A stretch of DNA of 64,000 nt from Trichostrongylus colubriformis. Taxonomy: Eukaryota > Nematoda > Chromadorea > Rhabditida > Trichostrongylidae. Below are positions 22,938-33,890 of the stretch, one piece after another. A program made the position numbers and the translations under genes. How positions within the stretch are numbered: position 1 is the first letter of the stretch; every line of letters begins with the position of its first letter. The notes under the pieces are model-generated. The model had not been told where the DNA came from. It made no database searches and saw nothing but the letters and a program-made list of their open reading frames with translations. The stretch spans positions 27,346,716 through 27,410,715 of the forward strand of contig OZ022258.1 in NCBI GenBank assembly GCA_963978905.1, read 5' to 3'.

Positions 22938-24081
22938 AAGGGATGGACCCCAGATCGAAGTGGCCATTCGGAATGAGATACACATGGTCCGACGTGTTTT
23001 TAGACACTGATCTCGAATCTGTACAGAACGATTCTCTGAGCGGAGTTACAGAGTTTTTTCTCGAAAAAAAACGGTATTATTTTATGGTAGGTTTGAAAGC
23101 CCATAGCACGCGAGCCAGACGTTCTTGCGCAAAACCAGGGCGATTTTTGTATTTAGGGAGTCAAACTACAGTCCATTTCAATTACGGCTGGCAGGGCGAG
23201 GCCTACGGACCTGTATCGATCCCTCTCACCCCGCCACACACTCTCACCCAACTCTGTGGGCCACGCCCCGTCAGTCTACGGGAACTGGACTGTACCTCAA
23301 GGGACAAGTTTTTAGCTAATTCGAGAATTAGACCAAATTTCGGAAAATACATGGGCTAGCAGCACATTGAACAAAGGAGACGTTGGCCCTTGCTTAGGAA
23401 ATGCCCCTATTTGACGCTTGTTTCGTATATTTAGGGCGATGGGCAAGTTTAAAAGGTATGTGTAGGCTATCCTGTTCAGGTTGCAGGGTTTTCTATAGAA
23501 GAAAATTCAAAAACTACCACTTTATACGCTAGACTCCTCCAATTTTCCGAAGTTGGAAAAAACTGGATTCGGGTGAAAATTTGCACAGAGTGGTAATTCG
23601 GCCCTCTGTGCGCGAATATCATAATCTTTTTACGCAACAACCCCTAATTCGTGTGTACGCAAGGCTCTTCGACTCGGTATCCTTCCCTTGTGAGTAATGT
23701 TAGTAGTTCTAAATAAAGTGGAGGAGTAAATAATGGGTGCGATAGGTACCAGTACAAGGAGACGTCCAGAAGCGAAAGAAAAGCACTTACTGACCATGAA
23801 ACATAAAATGCACAAATACCCGCACCGACGAGAAGCAAAGCTATGTCCCCTGTTCTGCATGTCCGGAACACTACCACCTAGCCACTGAGGCCGTTACTAG
23901 TTCTGCAACGACCGCGCTTGTGACATAGTGCCTCGCCAATAAATCACAAAAACCTCCATAACTCTGCTCAGAGAATCGTTCTGCAAATTTCGAATACAGA
24001 TTCGAGATCAGCGTCCGAAAATAAGTCGGACCATACGCATCCCATTCCGAATGGCTACTTCGACCTGGGCTCCATCCCTTG
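22938..24081. mobile_element. Large foldback family, diverged copy with a nested TA insertion
   Basis: It starts CAAGGGATGGACCCCAGATC and ends with the inverted CTGGGCTCCATCCCTTG. The arms share GCGAGCCAGACG, AAACTCGATT- and ACTACCAC-type phrases with 7154-9086. A 124-bp TA-flanked unit (23169-23292) interrupts the left arm. A worn tRNA-like stretch (about 23850-23915, minus, with TGGCTAGGTGGTAGTG) lies in the right half. Confidence 0.65.
23169..23292. mobile_element. Small TA-flanked insertion inside the foldback
   Basis: CAGTCCA at the left and TGGACTG at the right, with TA on both sides (23167-23168 and 23293-23294). Removing it joins AAACTA to CCTCAAGG, matching the uninterrupted AAACTACCCCAC of the related foldback near 8265. 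The terminal inverted repeats are only 7 bp and the interior is C-rich. Confidence 0.6.
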
Positions 24082-24359
24082 TAAGAAGCAATACCATGAT
24101 TATCGATTGCAGAGCTTTTTGCGAGGAAATCAAATTAACAAGAGAGTGGGATCGGCTTGAGGAGTGCGAACCTACTTCTCAAAGATTTCACACAACGTAA
24201 GGCTCTATCCTTCCATTCACCGTATGGTTTGGACATCTCCTCGAACCGCTATCGGATGGGTATAATGCAGGTGGCGGTGTGATAGGGATTGCTAATGAGC
24301 CTGTCAGGTATGAAGACGTTTTCGTTGGACTCATTTATAAAGGATAAAGGATAAAATTT

Positions 24360-24620
24360 TGGCGTTAATCAATCCCTTCGTGGGATGCGCCGTACATTCT
24401 AGTTCCATTTAAGATCGTGGCTGGTGAATGAGATGTGGCCTGTACAATGACTTGCGGTGGCCATCGATGTTTAAGTCACTGCTTTTATCCTCCCGGACGG
24501 GTCTGGTACCAATCTGCCGACCCCGGAAGGATGGAAGGCTTGATTGGCCCTGGGCGGGCGTTGATGCAGGATTTGATTACCGCACAGTGAGAGTGGTTCG
24601 TGCGCCACCTGTCACTACAC
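24360..24620 (+). repeat. Dispersed-repeat-like segment
   Basis: GC-rich sequence with a CCCGGACGGGTCTGGTACCA word and GCCGACCCCGGAAGGATGGA. It looks like the 3' end of a dispersed retroelement or SINE by its texture, but no coding part or tail is visible. This is a weak call based on appearance only. Confidence 0.25.
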
Positions 24621-24911
24621 CACCTCCGCCCTCAGTTCTGTTTTTCTATCACTTGAATTCCATACAAAATACCTGGTTATCCCTTTCTGCTTCACGTGGT
24701 CGTAGAGATTTGTCTGATGCAGCATCACGAGACCGTCGAGCTCTGGAAAAGGCTGCAGCTCATTTTGTTTTGTAGGGAAAAATAGCAACCGCATGAAGAC
24801 CTTCTCTTCGACGCGTCCGACGCAGATTGGGATTCTGAAATATCTCCTATTATTTGTAGCGAGAATTCAAATAATGTCCAAAATTAATCAATGTGTTACT
24901 TTATTTTTCAC

Positions 24912-25152
24912 AGTTCGCGATTCAGGTAGAATGATGGAGATGCGTACGATTAGTTTATCGCGCGAATTGCATGATCTCTTGAGTTGCTTGATCAATGTGC
25001 AAATTCTCCCTTCCGCTTTTATCGCGCGATCTTCCGAATCGCGATCTCTGAATAATGCCTTAGTCATTTCCCAGAAAACATGGATGTGCAGAGGCATTAA
25101 CTTTCACATTCTTGTAATAAACGGTCAGATCACCATCCCGGGGGTATGGTGA
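24912..25152 (+). CDS. Possible terminal exon, unknown protein
   Basis: A TTATTTTTCACAG acceptor ends at 24911. An open frame then runs 79 codons from VRDSGRMMEMRTISLSRELH to TGA at 25150-25152, through LSCLINVQILPSAFIARSSE. An AATAAA-like word (GTAATAAACG, about 25115) lies inside the frame, so the true end may be earlier. Upstream, 24650-24860 has coding-like stretches in other frames without clear splice sites. No family recognised. Confidence 0.3.
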
Positions 25153-25159
25153 GTGGGGA

Positions 25160-25389
25160 GGGTGCATGCTATTGGAACAGAGAATTCATGTGGCCGCGTT
25201 CACAGCGCGACGCGATGGTATGAGCTACGGACGCCGCATTGGTTGAGTCTTGAAGCGACTACACCTAGACTACAGCGTAGGGCACTGTCATCGCTTCAGA
25301 ACCCATCCAATACAGTGCGTATAGCTAGCACCATCACTTCGCACTCCGAACGTACCGTAGTGAATTTTCTGTTCTACTGGCATACACCC
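25160..25389. mobile_element. Palindromic MITE, 10-bp target duplication, older copy
   Basis: A 230-bp palindrome that starts GGGTGCATGCTATTGGAACA and ends TTCTGTTCTACTGGCATACACCC. The 10 bases before and after (TGAGTGGGGA and TATCTGGGGA) agree at 7 of 10, as expected for an aged duplication. A 9-10-bp duplication is typical of Mutator-like elements. The sister copy at 25430-25659 is the same length. Confidence 0.65.
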
Positions 25390-25429
25390 TATCTGGGGAG
25401 AATGCTGTATCTTATGGGTAGTTGATCGG

Positions 25430-25659
25430 GGGTGTATATCGCTAGGACAGAACCGTCGCGTGGCCGTGTTCGGCACGCGACGGGATGGTGCGAGCTATGC
25501 GCGCCGTATTGGATGGGTCTTGAAGCGAAGACAGTGCTCTACGCCTCATTCTATGCGTAATCGCTTCAGGACTCAACTAATACGGGGCGCATAGCTCGCA
25601 CCATCCTGGCGCGTGCCGAACACGGCCACGCGACGTTTCTATCCTAGCGATATACACCC
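25430..25659. mobile_element. Palindromic MITE, perfect 10-bp target duplication
   Basis: A 230-bp palindrome (GGGTGTATATCGCTAGGA ... TCCTAGCGATATACACCC) with arms rich in GCGACG/CGTCGC. It is flanked by AGTTGATCGG on both sides (25420-25429 and 25660-25669). It lies 40 bp from its older sister. Probably mobilised by a Mutator-like transposase, judged by duplication length only. Confidence 0.8.
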
Positions 25660-26289
25660 AGTTGATCGGTACCTCTTGTCGGTAGACTGCAGCAGTATTA
25701 CCTACACATGTCGAAGTAAAGTATGCAACGTCTGGGTTAGTATGCAGCGCATTTAGTAATTACCAGTTAGGCTATCGCACACTACTGCGCGTTCAACACA
25801 ATAGAATTATGTGATGGGAAAAGGGTCGATGTTGACTCTTTGGCTGAGGTGATCACTATTGGGAGTTTATAGTTCAGGGATGCTCAATTCTGGATTCAGC
25901 AGCATTAAGTGGTAGCAATTTGTCCGTTTGCTCAACATCTATTACATATTGGTGGCAGATCCATGTGCCACTTATCGTACTTATCAAACATGCACCACTA
26001 TTTGGAATTTCACAGTCTAGCGGTCGATACCCAGTATTGCTGCTGGCACCGCATGAGAGAATGAATCGCCTGCTTCGCTATCACAAATCTAGATCGTGTC
26101 TTGATCATCCACGTATATCGCAGTATCAAAATGCATGCACCATTATCTGGAACGCTAGGCAATAAAGCGGTCGATACATCGGCAGCAATCGAAACAAACA
26201 AAATATGTTCAACCAATGGTAGTGAGCATCAGACGCATTTACATAGCTGTCGTAGTAGTAAGCAATGTACCGGATTTTATCCCTTCCAC

Positions 26290-26890
26290 TTCCTGATGGC
26301 TCTTATCAGCCCCTGTGAGCCACTCTCAGTTCCGACTGCAATACCTGTGAAAGTGAACATCCCACTGTTAGCCAGAAGAGCGAAACAGATACGGCGATAT
26401 TCGCCTTTTGATGCTCCTTATCGAATCTTATCAAATGTTATCAGTTTGGATCACCCACCATTGATGTGCCCGTCTCACCCCTCAAAACACCTATGAGTTC
26501 GGCACTCTAGGGTCGACTTGAAAGGTGAAACGAATTTAATGACATTCGCCTTTTGACGCTCCTTATCGAATCTTATCAAACGTCATCATTTTGGATCACC
26601 CACCATTGGTGTGCCCGTCCCACCCCTCAAAACAGCTATGGGTGTCGGCACTCTAGGGTCGACTTGAAAGGTGAAACGAATTTAATGACATTCGCCTTTT
26701 GACACTCCTTATCGGATCTTATCGAACGTTATCAGTTTGGATCAACCACCACTGATGTGCCTGTCCCACCCTTCAAAACACTTATGAGTATGGGCTCTCT
26801 AGGGTCGACACGAAAGGCGAAACGGATTTGACGACATTAGCCTTTCAAGGCTCCTTATCGGCCCTTATGAGCTGCTATCACTTTCGGTCC
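26290..26890 (+). repeat. Satellite block, about 146-bp unit, plus orientation
   Basis: About four diverged units. The phrases CTCCTTATCGAATCTTATCA and TTGGATCACCCACCATTGAT recur at roughly 145-bp steps (26410, 26555, 26703). These units match the complement of the 27.2-28.6 kb array. Confidence 0.8.
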
Positions 26891-26969
26891 ACCACTGCTG
26901 GGATCCACTCACCGTTCCCTATATCATATCTAAAATTCAGGGTCCCAGCTTTGCTGCAACGCGAGTTAT

Positions 26970-27090
26970 GAATTTCCGGTCAAACACACACACAAACACA
27001 CACACACACCAACAGACACACTTAGCTGATCCTACTATATATAATTCGCTTAGTATGTCTGTGTGTGTGTGTGTGTTTGTCCGTCTGTCA
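26970..27090. repeat. (CA)n/(TG)n palindromic centre
   Basis: A CACACACA-rich run (26984-27012) is followed by TACTATATATAATTCGCTTA and then a TGTGTGTG run (27056-27078). Together with the flanking AAATTCATA-type words, this is the hinge of the foldback. The same CA-rich end occurs at 14055-14110. Confidence 0.85.
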
Positions 27091-27164
27091 CGAAATTCAT
27101 ATCTCGCGTCGCAGTTAAGCTGGGAACATGAATTTTACAAGTGATGTAGGGGGTGGCAAGGGGA

Positions 27165-28620
27165 CACTAATGGTGGTGGACCGAAAGTGATAGCAACTGA
27201 TAAGGGCTGATAAGGAGCCTCGGAAGACAAATGTCGCCAAATCCATTTCGCCTTTCGCGTTGATCCAAGAGCACTGACACTCACAGATGTTAAGCAGGGT
27301 GAGCCGGGGACATTAATGGTGGGTGACCTGCATTGATAACGGTTGATAAGATTCGATAAGTAGCGTAAAAAGGCTAGAGTAGTCAAATCCGTTTCCCTTT
27401 TCGCAATGGTCGCGGAGCGTTCATACTCACAGGTGTTTTGCGGGGTAAGACGGGGACATTAATGGTGGGTGACTTGCATTGATATCGCCTGATAAGGTTC
27501 GATAAGTAGCGTAAAAAGGCTAGAGTCGTCAAATCCGTTTCCCTTTTCGCATTGGTCCCGGAGCGTTCATACTCACAGGTTTTGTGCGGGGCAAGACGGG
27601 GACATTAATGGTGGGTGACTTGCATTGATATCGCCTGATAAGATTCGATAAGTAGCGTAAAAAGGCTAGAGTCGTCAAATCCGTTTCCCTTTTCGCATTG
27701 GTCCCGGAGCGTTCATACTCACAGGTTTTGTGCGGGGCAAGACGGGGACATTAATGGTGGGTGACTTGCATTGATATCGCCTGATAAAATTCGATAAGTA
27801 GCGTAAAAACGCTAGAGTCGTCAAATCCGTTTCCCTTTTCGCATTGGTCCCGGAGCGTTCATACTCACAGGTTTTGTGCGTGGCAAGACGGGGACATTAA
27901 TGGTGGGTGACTTGCATTGATATCGCCTGATAAAATTCGATAAGTAGCGTAAAAAGGCTAGAGTCGTCAAATCCGTTTCCCTTTTCGCATTGGTCCCGGA
28001 GCGTTCATACTCACAGGTTTTGTGCTGGGTAAGACGGGGACATTAACGGTGGGTGACTTGCATTGATATCGCCTGATAAGATTCGATAAGTAGCGTAAAA
28101 AGGCTAGAGTCGTCAAATCCGTTTCCCTTTTCGCATTGGTCCCGGAGCGTTCATACTCACAGGTTTTGTGCGGGGTAAGACGGGGACATTAATGGTGGGT
28201 GACTTGCATTGATATCGCCTGATAAGATTCGATAAGTAGCGTAAAAAGGCTAGACTCGTCAAATCCGTTTCCCTTTTCGCATTGGTCCCGGAGCGTTCAT
28301 TCTCACAGGTTTTGTGCGGGGTAAGACGGGGACATTGATAGTGGGTGACCCGCATTGATAACTGTTGGTAAGATTCGATTAGGAGCATGAGAAGGCCAAT
28401 GTCGTCAGATTCGTTTCGCTTTTCGCGTTGACCCTAGGGCGCTGACATTCATAGGTGTTTAGCAGGGTGTAACGGGAACATTGATGGTGGGTGATCCGAA
28501 TTTGATAAGATTCGATAAACAGCGTCGGAAAGGAAATGTCACCAAGTCCGATTCGCTTTTCCGACCGGCAGTGGAATGTCCACATTCACAGGTATTGCGG
28601 GGTACGGGAAGTAATGGTGA
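27165..28620 (-). repeat. 146-bp satellite array, about ten units, minus orientation
   Basis: ACTCACAGGT recurs at 27571, 27717 and 27863, an exact 146-bp period. The units from 27430 to 28330 are nearly identical, and the outer ones (27165-27430, 28330-28620) are diverged, the usual picture of a homogenised core. Single diverged units also lie near 37890-37980 and 41060-41150. The minus-strand open frames (83 and 91 codons) follow the unit and are not genes. Confidence 0.9.
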
Positions 28621-31152
28621 CTTACTGATAGCGGCTTACAGAGGTTGGTGTGAGGAAGTGGATGGGATAATATCCGGTACACTATTTACTACTACTATGC
28701 GACCGCTAAAGTAAAAGCCTCAGTGCAACTGGATAATATATTTTGTTTGCGTGTGATATCGGATACCGATGTATCGACCGCTAAACTGTCTAATGTTCCA
28801 AATAATGGTGCATGTCTTTTGATACTGCGATCTACATGGATTATTAAAATAGGATTGAGATTTATGGTAGCGAAGCATGCGAATCATTTTCTAATGCGGA
28901 ACTAGCAACATAGGGGGTATCGACCGCTCGACTATAAGAAATTCCAAATAGTGGTGCGTGTTTTGAAAAACGACAAGCATCGATAGCTGGCAGTAATCAT
29001 TCCACGCAACTTTTAATAATCGCAGTACTGAGAACCGATCAGTACTGCGATTATTACAAAGCTAAGTCATACGATATGGACTTCGTTATCGGCTGATCAT
29101 TATCAACGTGTTATTCGCGCAGTAGTGTGCGATAGCTCAACTGGTTATATATAGTAGGATAAGGTCACCTACGAACTTCATTTTTCCTGAACGTGTAACC
29201 AACTGGAAATTTTCCTAGTATCACTTGCAGAATCCCTTCCATGAATACTTCTCATATTCGGATTATGGTCACAACATCTCACACAACAACTTTTACGATT
29301 GTTCTTCTTGCACTGCCTTAGCCCTTCTGTGCTCTAAAACTTACGGTGGTTAGCGTGGACATTTCTGACGACATCAGAGATCCTAAATTCTACTAGTTTT
29401 GTGATGCAAGAATACCTTTGTTCAATGTGTTACTGAGTCACATCTTCCCTCCTTTTGGAAGGGGATCTCGAACTATTTCAAGGCTTTCAAGAACAAGAAA
29501 TACTCGTGAAAAGTTGAGGTGATATATACTTTGACCAAAATCCGAATGTCAAGCTTATCCTTGTGAAGCTATCTGCCTTCAATCTCACAAGGTTGGGGAC
29601 GACCCTATTATTGTGGAGGATTGTGCAGTGTAGATGTTAGTCTTGAACAGTGTCGAAGTCACACGGCTACACTTCAGAAACTTAAGTAAAGGCCAAAATC
29701 TAAAACGCGGTCAAAAGCGGGCTAAAATGCCACCATTAGGTCACCCGTTGAAAACGAACTTCAAGATGTAGTAGGTCTGCCGTCCCCTGCTTATTCTTGC
29801 CGTGTTTTCCCGTGTGCATCGCAACAACCTCAGGAAAAATTTTGGAAATCTCAGGAAAAGTGTTCAGTAACATCAACTTTTCTCTTCAGAGCCGTATGCA
29901 ACGAAAGATCTCTAGATCGCAGTGTCACCATTGTATGTCTGCTTGACTTGCCCCCCAACTTCGGAAAACTAGGGGTGCCGAGGGGTAAGTGGTAGTTTTT
30001 GAATTTTTTTCCACAAAAAATCGTGCAACCTGAACAAAGATAACCTAGACATATCTATTATAGAGGCTCATGACAAAAATATACGTAATAGGCGTCAAAT
30101 AAGGGCATTTTCTCGGCAAGGGTCAACGACTTCTCCTTCGTTGAATGGGCTGCCAACCAAGAGCCCATGAATTTTTTCGAAATTCGGTCAAGATCTCGAA
30201 CTTGCCAGAAACTTGTACAGTAAGGTAGTTCGGTCCCCTAAACGAAATGGCTCTGGTTTTGCGCGAAAACGTCTGGCTCGCGCGCCATAAACTTCCGAAC
30301 GTATCATGCAATAGTACCAGTTATCCAGGAAAAGCTCCGTAACTCCGCTCCCTGGCCATTAAAGACAATTAAATATGTTCCTATGTAATTTCAAACGGGG
30401 ATCTCAAATGTGCCCTCCAAATTTGCCAAACGATTCTGGGAGTAGAGTTATGGAGGTTTTTTCTGAACATATAATACTATTACGCGGTAAGTTCGGGAGC
30501 CCATAGGGCGCGAGCCATTCGCTCTCGGGCAAAACCGGTGTGTTTTTCGTGTTCAGAATATGAAATTCACCCAAGCAACAAGCCAATTCGAGAACTTGAC
30601 CGAATTTCGGAAAAATTTGTGAGCTATTGGCTGGCAGCCCATTCAACAATGGAGAAGTCCTTGACCCTTGCCGAGAAAACGCCCTTATTTAACGTCTGTT
30701 ACGTATATTTTTGTCATGAGCATCTGTGATAGATATGTCTAGGGTATCTTTGTTCACGTTGCATAATTTTTTTACGGAAAAAAATTCAACAACTACTACA
30801 TACCTCCTCGGCACCCTTAGTTGCCCGAAGTTGGGCCAAAAACTCGATTTGGCTGAAAATTTGCACAGAGGGGTAATTCGAGCTTTTAAGTGCGAATATC
30901 ATAATCGTTTTACGCTACAACGCCTAATTCCTCACAATCGCAGATAATAAGATAAAAAAGATGGGCAGAATGTTCAATTATCCAGAAAAGAACTAATTTC
31001 ACATATTACTCATCAGTGGGAGGGGGGTGGGATGCTTAAAGAAGCGTAAAAGCGTTTTGCAAATGTTCAGCAAACACTCAAGGCAAAGCAAAACTAGTAA
31101 TTGCATCAAGTATTCGAACGGTCTGTGACAGCGCATTTTATCGAGTCATATA

Positions 31153-32701
31153 CAGTCCGTACCAAAAGTATGTGGACACTTCAAATTTTGGTCCGACAAA
31201 AACACCGCTCAATTTCGCAACACGCGGTTTTCACTATTCGAAACCTTGCATGCGATAACCTGAAATACTTGACCTGAGAGGGCTTCGTAGACAATTTTAC
31301 GTTTTTTTATTACTGAGAAAAATTTTCTTTGTACCAAAAGTATGTGGACACTTAATAAAAATTAAGCGCATAGCGGGAATTGAGTAACACTGGGTCCTTC
31401 GAGGTTTTAAATTAGCTCGAACAAGTTGTTCGGCATGCTCTGAACCAGGTTTTGCTTACTTGCTTCATCGATGGAGTCCCGGGCAATCAGAACCGCTTCC
31501 ATCACTTCATTGACGGTACAGCATTGCTTGTTTTTTTAAGGAATCGCGGAACAACAGCTCCTCATGGGATTTCAGGTGCATTGCCGTCAGAAGACAGGCT
31601 GGCTAATCCATCGCCTTGACTTCATTGCATTTGAGTCATGTTTTGGTTTAATGTGAGGCGTGGGCGCCTTTATTGTCCTGCTGGAAGATGCATGTCCGGC
31701 GCCGCGTCCCTTTCAGAAACGGTGGTACGTGGCAGTTAGGCACTCTCCGCTACTCTTAGGGGTCTACGCTGCCGAAGGGAGTGCAAGCTGTAACTTTCCG
31801 CTCCCTCCGAAGCTACTGCGTACCAGCAAAGAGCCACTTCTGCAGTTTATCGAAGTAAGGGCTTTCAAACAATCTCTAGGTTTGGAACAGGCAGCTCTTT
31901 TGGCGCGTTTTCTTTTGTGGTGATCTTCCATAACAATGAGAAGTTCAATCCTGACTGGTCAGATGGATTTCGTCGCTAATGGAGGTACCTACGCCATGAC
32001 CACCCTTTTTGCTTGGAAAGGAAGTTCGGAGGTGGTTTGGTATGGCTGCGGAGGCAGGAGAAAGTCACAGCTCGCACTCATTTCTACCGCGTAGACCCTT
32101 AAGAGTAGCAGGGAGTGCTTTATCACCATGTGTCACCGTTTCTGAAAGGGACCGGCGCGAGACACACATCTTCCAGCAGGACAATAAAGGCGTCCACGTC
32201 TCACATTTATCCAATACATGACTCAAATGCAATGAAGTCAAGGCGATGGATTAGCCAGCCTGTCCTCTGACTGCAATACACCTGAAATCCCATGAGGAGC
32301 TGTTGTTGATTCCTTGAAAATAGCAAGCAATGCTGTACCATCAATGAAGCGATGGAGGCGGTTCTGATTGCCTGGGACTCCATCGATGAAGCAAGTGAGC
32401 ATAACCTGGTTCAGAGCATGCCGAACAACTTGTTTGAGCTGATTTGAAACCTCTGAAGACCCAGTGTTTCTCAATCCCCGCTATGCACTTAATTTTTATT
32501 AAGAGTTCACATACTTTTGGTACGAAGAAAATTTTCTCAAAAATAAAAAAAACGTAAAATCGTCCACAAAGCCCTCTCAGATAAAGTATGCCAAGATTAT
32601 CGCATTTAAGGAATCGAGTAGTAAAAACCGCGTGTTGTGAAATCGAACGGTGTTTTTGTTGGACCAAAATTTGAGGTGTCCACATATTCTAGTACGGACT
32701 G
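31153..32701. mobile_element. Tc1-like element as a palindrome of its 3' half
   Basis: A 1549-bp element with TA on both sides (31151-31152 and 32702-32703) and ends CAGTCCGTACCAAAAGTATG. The arms (about 31153-31850 and 32020-32701) are inverted copies of the same transposon end plus the C-terminal half of the transposase. Each arm has two direct copies of the GTACCAAAAGTATGTGGACA motif about 180 bp apart (IR/DR layout). Only the spacer carries the start of the catalytic core. The 5' half of the parent is missing, the opposite of 15452-17024. Its insertion split the foldback: the flanks rejoin at GTCATATGACC, matching GTCGTATATGAACC near 8910. Confidence 0.85.
31918..32480 (+). pseudogene. 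Tc1-like transposase, catalytic core remnant
   Basis: On the plus strand, VIFHNNEKFNPDWSDGFRR stands for the usual VIF-S-D-E-KKFN motif. The first catalytic Asp is Asn here. A GGGLVW segment follows, then HIFQQDNKGVHVSH with the second Asp intact (about 32170-32200), and a shifted SDCNTPEI stretch at the position of the third acidic residue. Several stops are present. The left arm repeats the FQQDN region on the minus strand (about 31675-31700). Confidence 0.7.
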
Positions 32702-32862
32702 TATGACCAGCACCTCCGCTTGCGCCGTATCTTTCAGGGGTTCGTAACATTCTTCCCAGAATCGTTTGCCAGATTCGGAAGGCAGATGTGAGACCCCTGT
32801 TTGATACTACATAGGAAAATATACAACGATCTTGAATGGCCACGGTGACCCGGGAGCCTTTC

Positions 32863-33217
32863 CGTCAGTTCATTCTCTACTGATACACTGCTTAATACTG
32901 CTTTTTCTTCACATTCGGCCAAATCACCATAATCGGTGCCTTTAACCGCGTTTTACGAACTAACGACCGCCTTCTTCTACATATACATCACTTTTAAACT
33001 TCATTTTCAAGATTAGCAAGGTGTAATCAATTGGCGTAATGCGCTTCACAATGTGCATACTTCCTGAGTGGTAGCTGCGACGAGTTTCATCACATCGGCA
33101 AGATAGACGAAATGCACGTGAAATAGGGGGTACAGAGAGGGCAATACGAGTAGAAGAAGATGAAGAGTACGTCCTACAGGGCATTAATCACTTTGTCGAA
33201 ATCCGAACCCCATTCTA
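32863..33217. other. Unassigned sequence
   Basis: A 75-codon minus frame (32960-33184) has a few coding-like stretches (HIVKRITPIDYTLLILKMKF), but there is no start or splice support and no family recognised. Confidence 0.3.
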
Positions 33218-33890
33218 TTAGGTAGTCTAAAAAGTCTTTACGTATTTTTAAATACCGCTTTCTTCCCTCAAAACTGCTTTCCACAAAATTCTTCTGTACA
33301 TATATATGCAGTACTAGTCCACACGAATCTATAGGTATTGTTGTCTTCCATCTCCCGGATAACCCTTTTCGGCAAAATATAAATATCCAACACCTCATTT
33401 TCAATTCCAATTTTTTTCTTTGAATGGCGTTAGACAGGGACAGGAAAAGGTGATAATCCGATGGAGCAAGATCAGGGCTATAAGGCAGCAAATTTTATCC
33501 AAGCTCGAGAATTTTTTAAAAGAAAAATTTTTGAAGATTTTTTACCACTAGTGAAAAAATGACTCGCCAAAAAACTCTCGAGCTTGGATAGAAATTGCTA
33601 CCGCATCCACCTTATAGCCCTCATCTTGCTCCATCGGATTATCACCTTTTCCTTTCCCTGTCTAACGCCATTCAAAGAAAATTTTTTTATATTTTTTGAT
33701 TTGAAAATGAGGTTGACCGTTGATATGTTTATTTTGCCGAAAAGGGTTATCCGGGAGATGGAAGACAATAATACCTATAGATGCGTGTGGACTTGTACTA
33801 CGTGTGTATGTACAGAAGAGATTGCTGGAAAGCAGTTTGGAGGAAATAAGCGGTATTTGAAAGTACGAAAAAACTTTTTAGACTACCCAA
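33218..33890. mobile_element. mariner element as a palindrome of its 3' half, copy 2
   Basis: A 673-bp element with TA at both sides (33216-33217 and 33891-33892) and the same end sequences and layout as 20833-21501. The left arm on the minus strand reads PYSPDLAPSDYHLFLSLSNA, with the mariner third Asp, then a deletion and the C-terminal remnant. The right arm carries the same on the plus strand. Sharing one architecture with 20833-21501 shows that the palindrome itself was copied and moved. Confidence 0.85.

Larger units (their letters stand above)
25763..29144. mobile_element. Giant foldback element with internal satellite arrays
   Basis: A 3.4-kb unit closed by inverted ends: CCAGTTAGGCTATCGCACAC and GTGTGCGATAGCTCAACTGG. 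The left half (25763-27030) carries satellite units in plus orientation, the right half (27045-29144) in minus orientation, and the centre is a CA/TG microsatellite palindrome. The outer arms also pair: CGACCGCTAAACTG-type words near 28775 match the complement of words near 26165. The ends belong to the same CCAGTTGG family as 12487 and 45464. No transposase frame. Confidence 0.75.
29950..32862. mobile_element. Large foldback family, left-truncated copy, split by a Tc1 palindrome
   Basis: It begins abruptly at CCCCCCAACTTCGG (matching about 7645 in the complete copy) and ends CCACGGTGACCCGGGAGCCT near 32862. The internal centre is around 30370. A 1.55-kb Tc1-derived insertion (31153-32701) interrupts the right arm next to a worn B box (GTTCGAATACTTG on the minus strand, about 31110). 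Confidence 0.7.

Noticed and set aside
27135..28585. Regularly spaced repeats resembling a CRISPR array
   Set aside because: The 146-bp units are contiguous near-identical satellite with no unique spacers, in a eukaryotic context.
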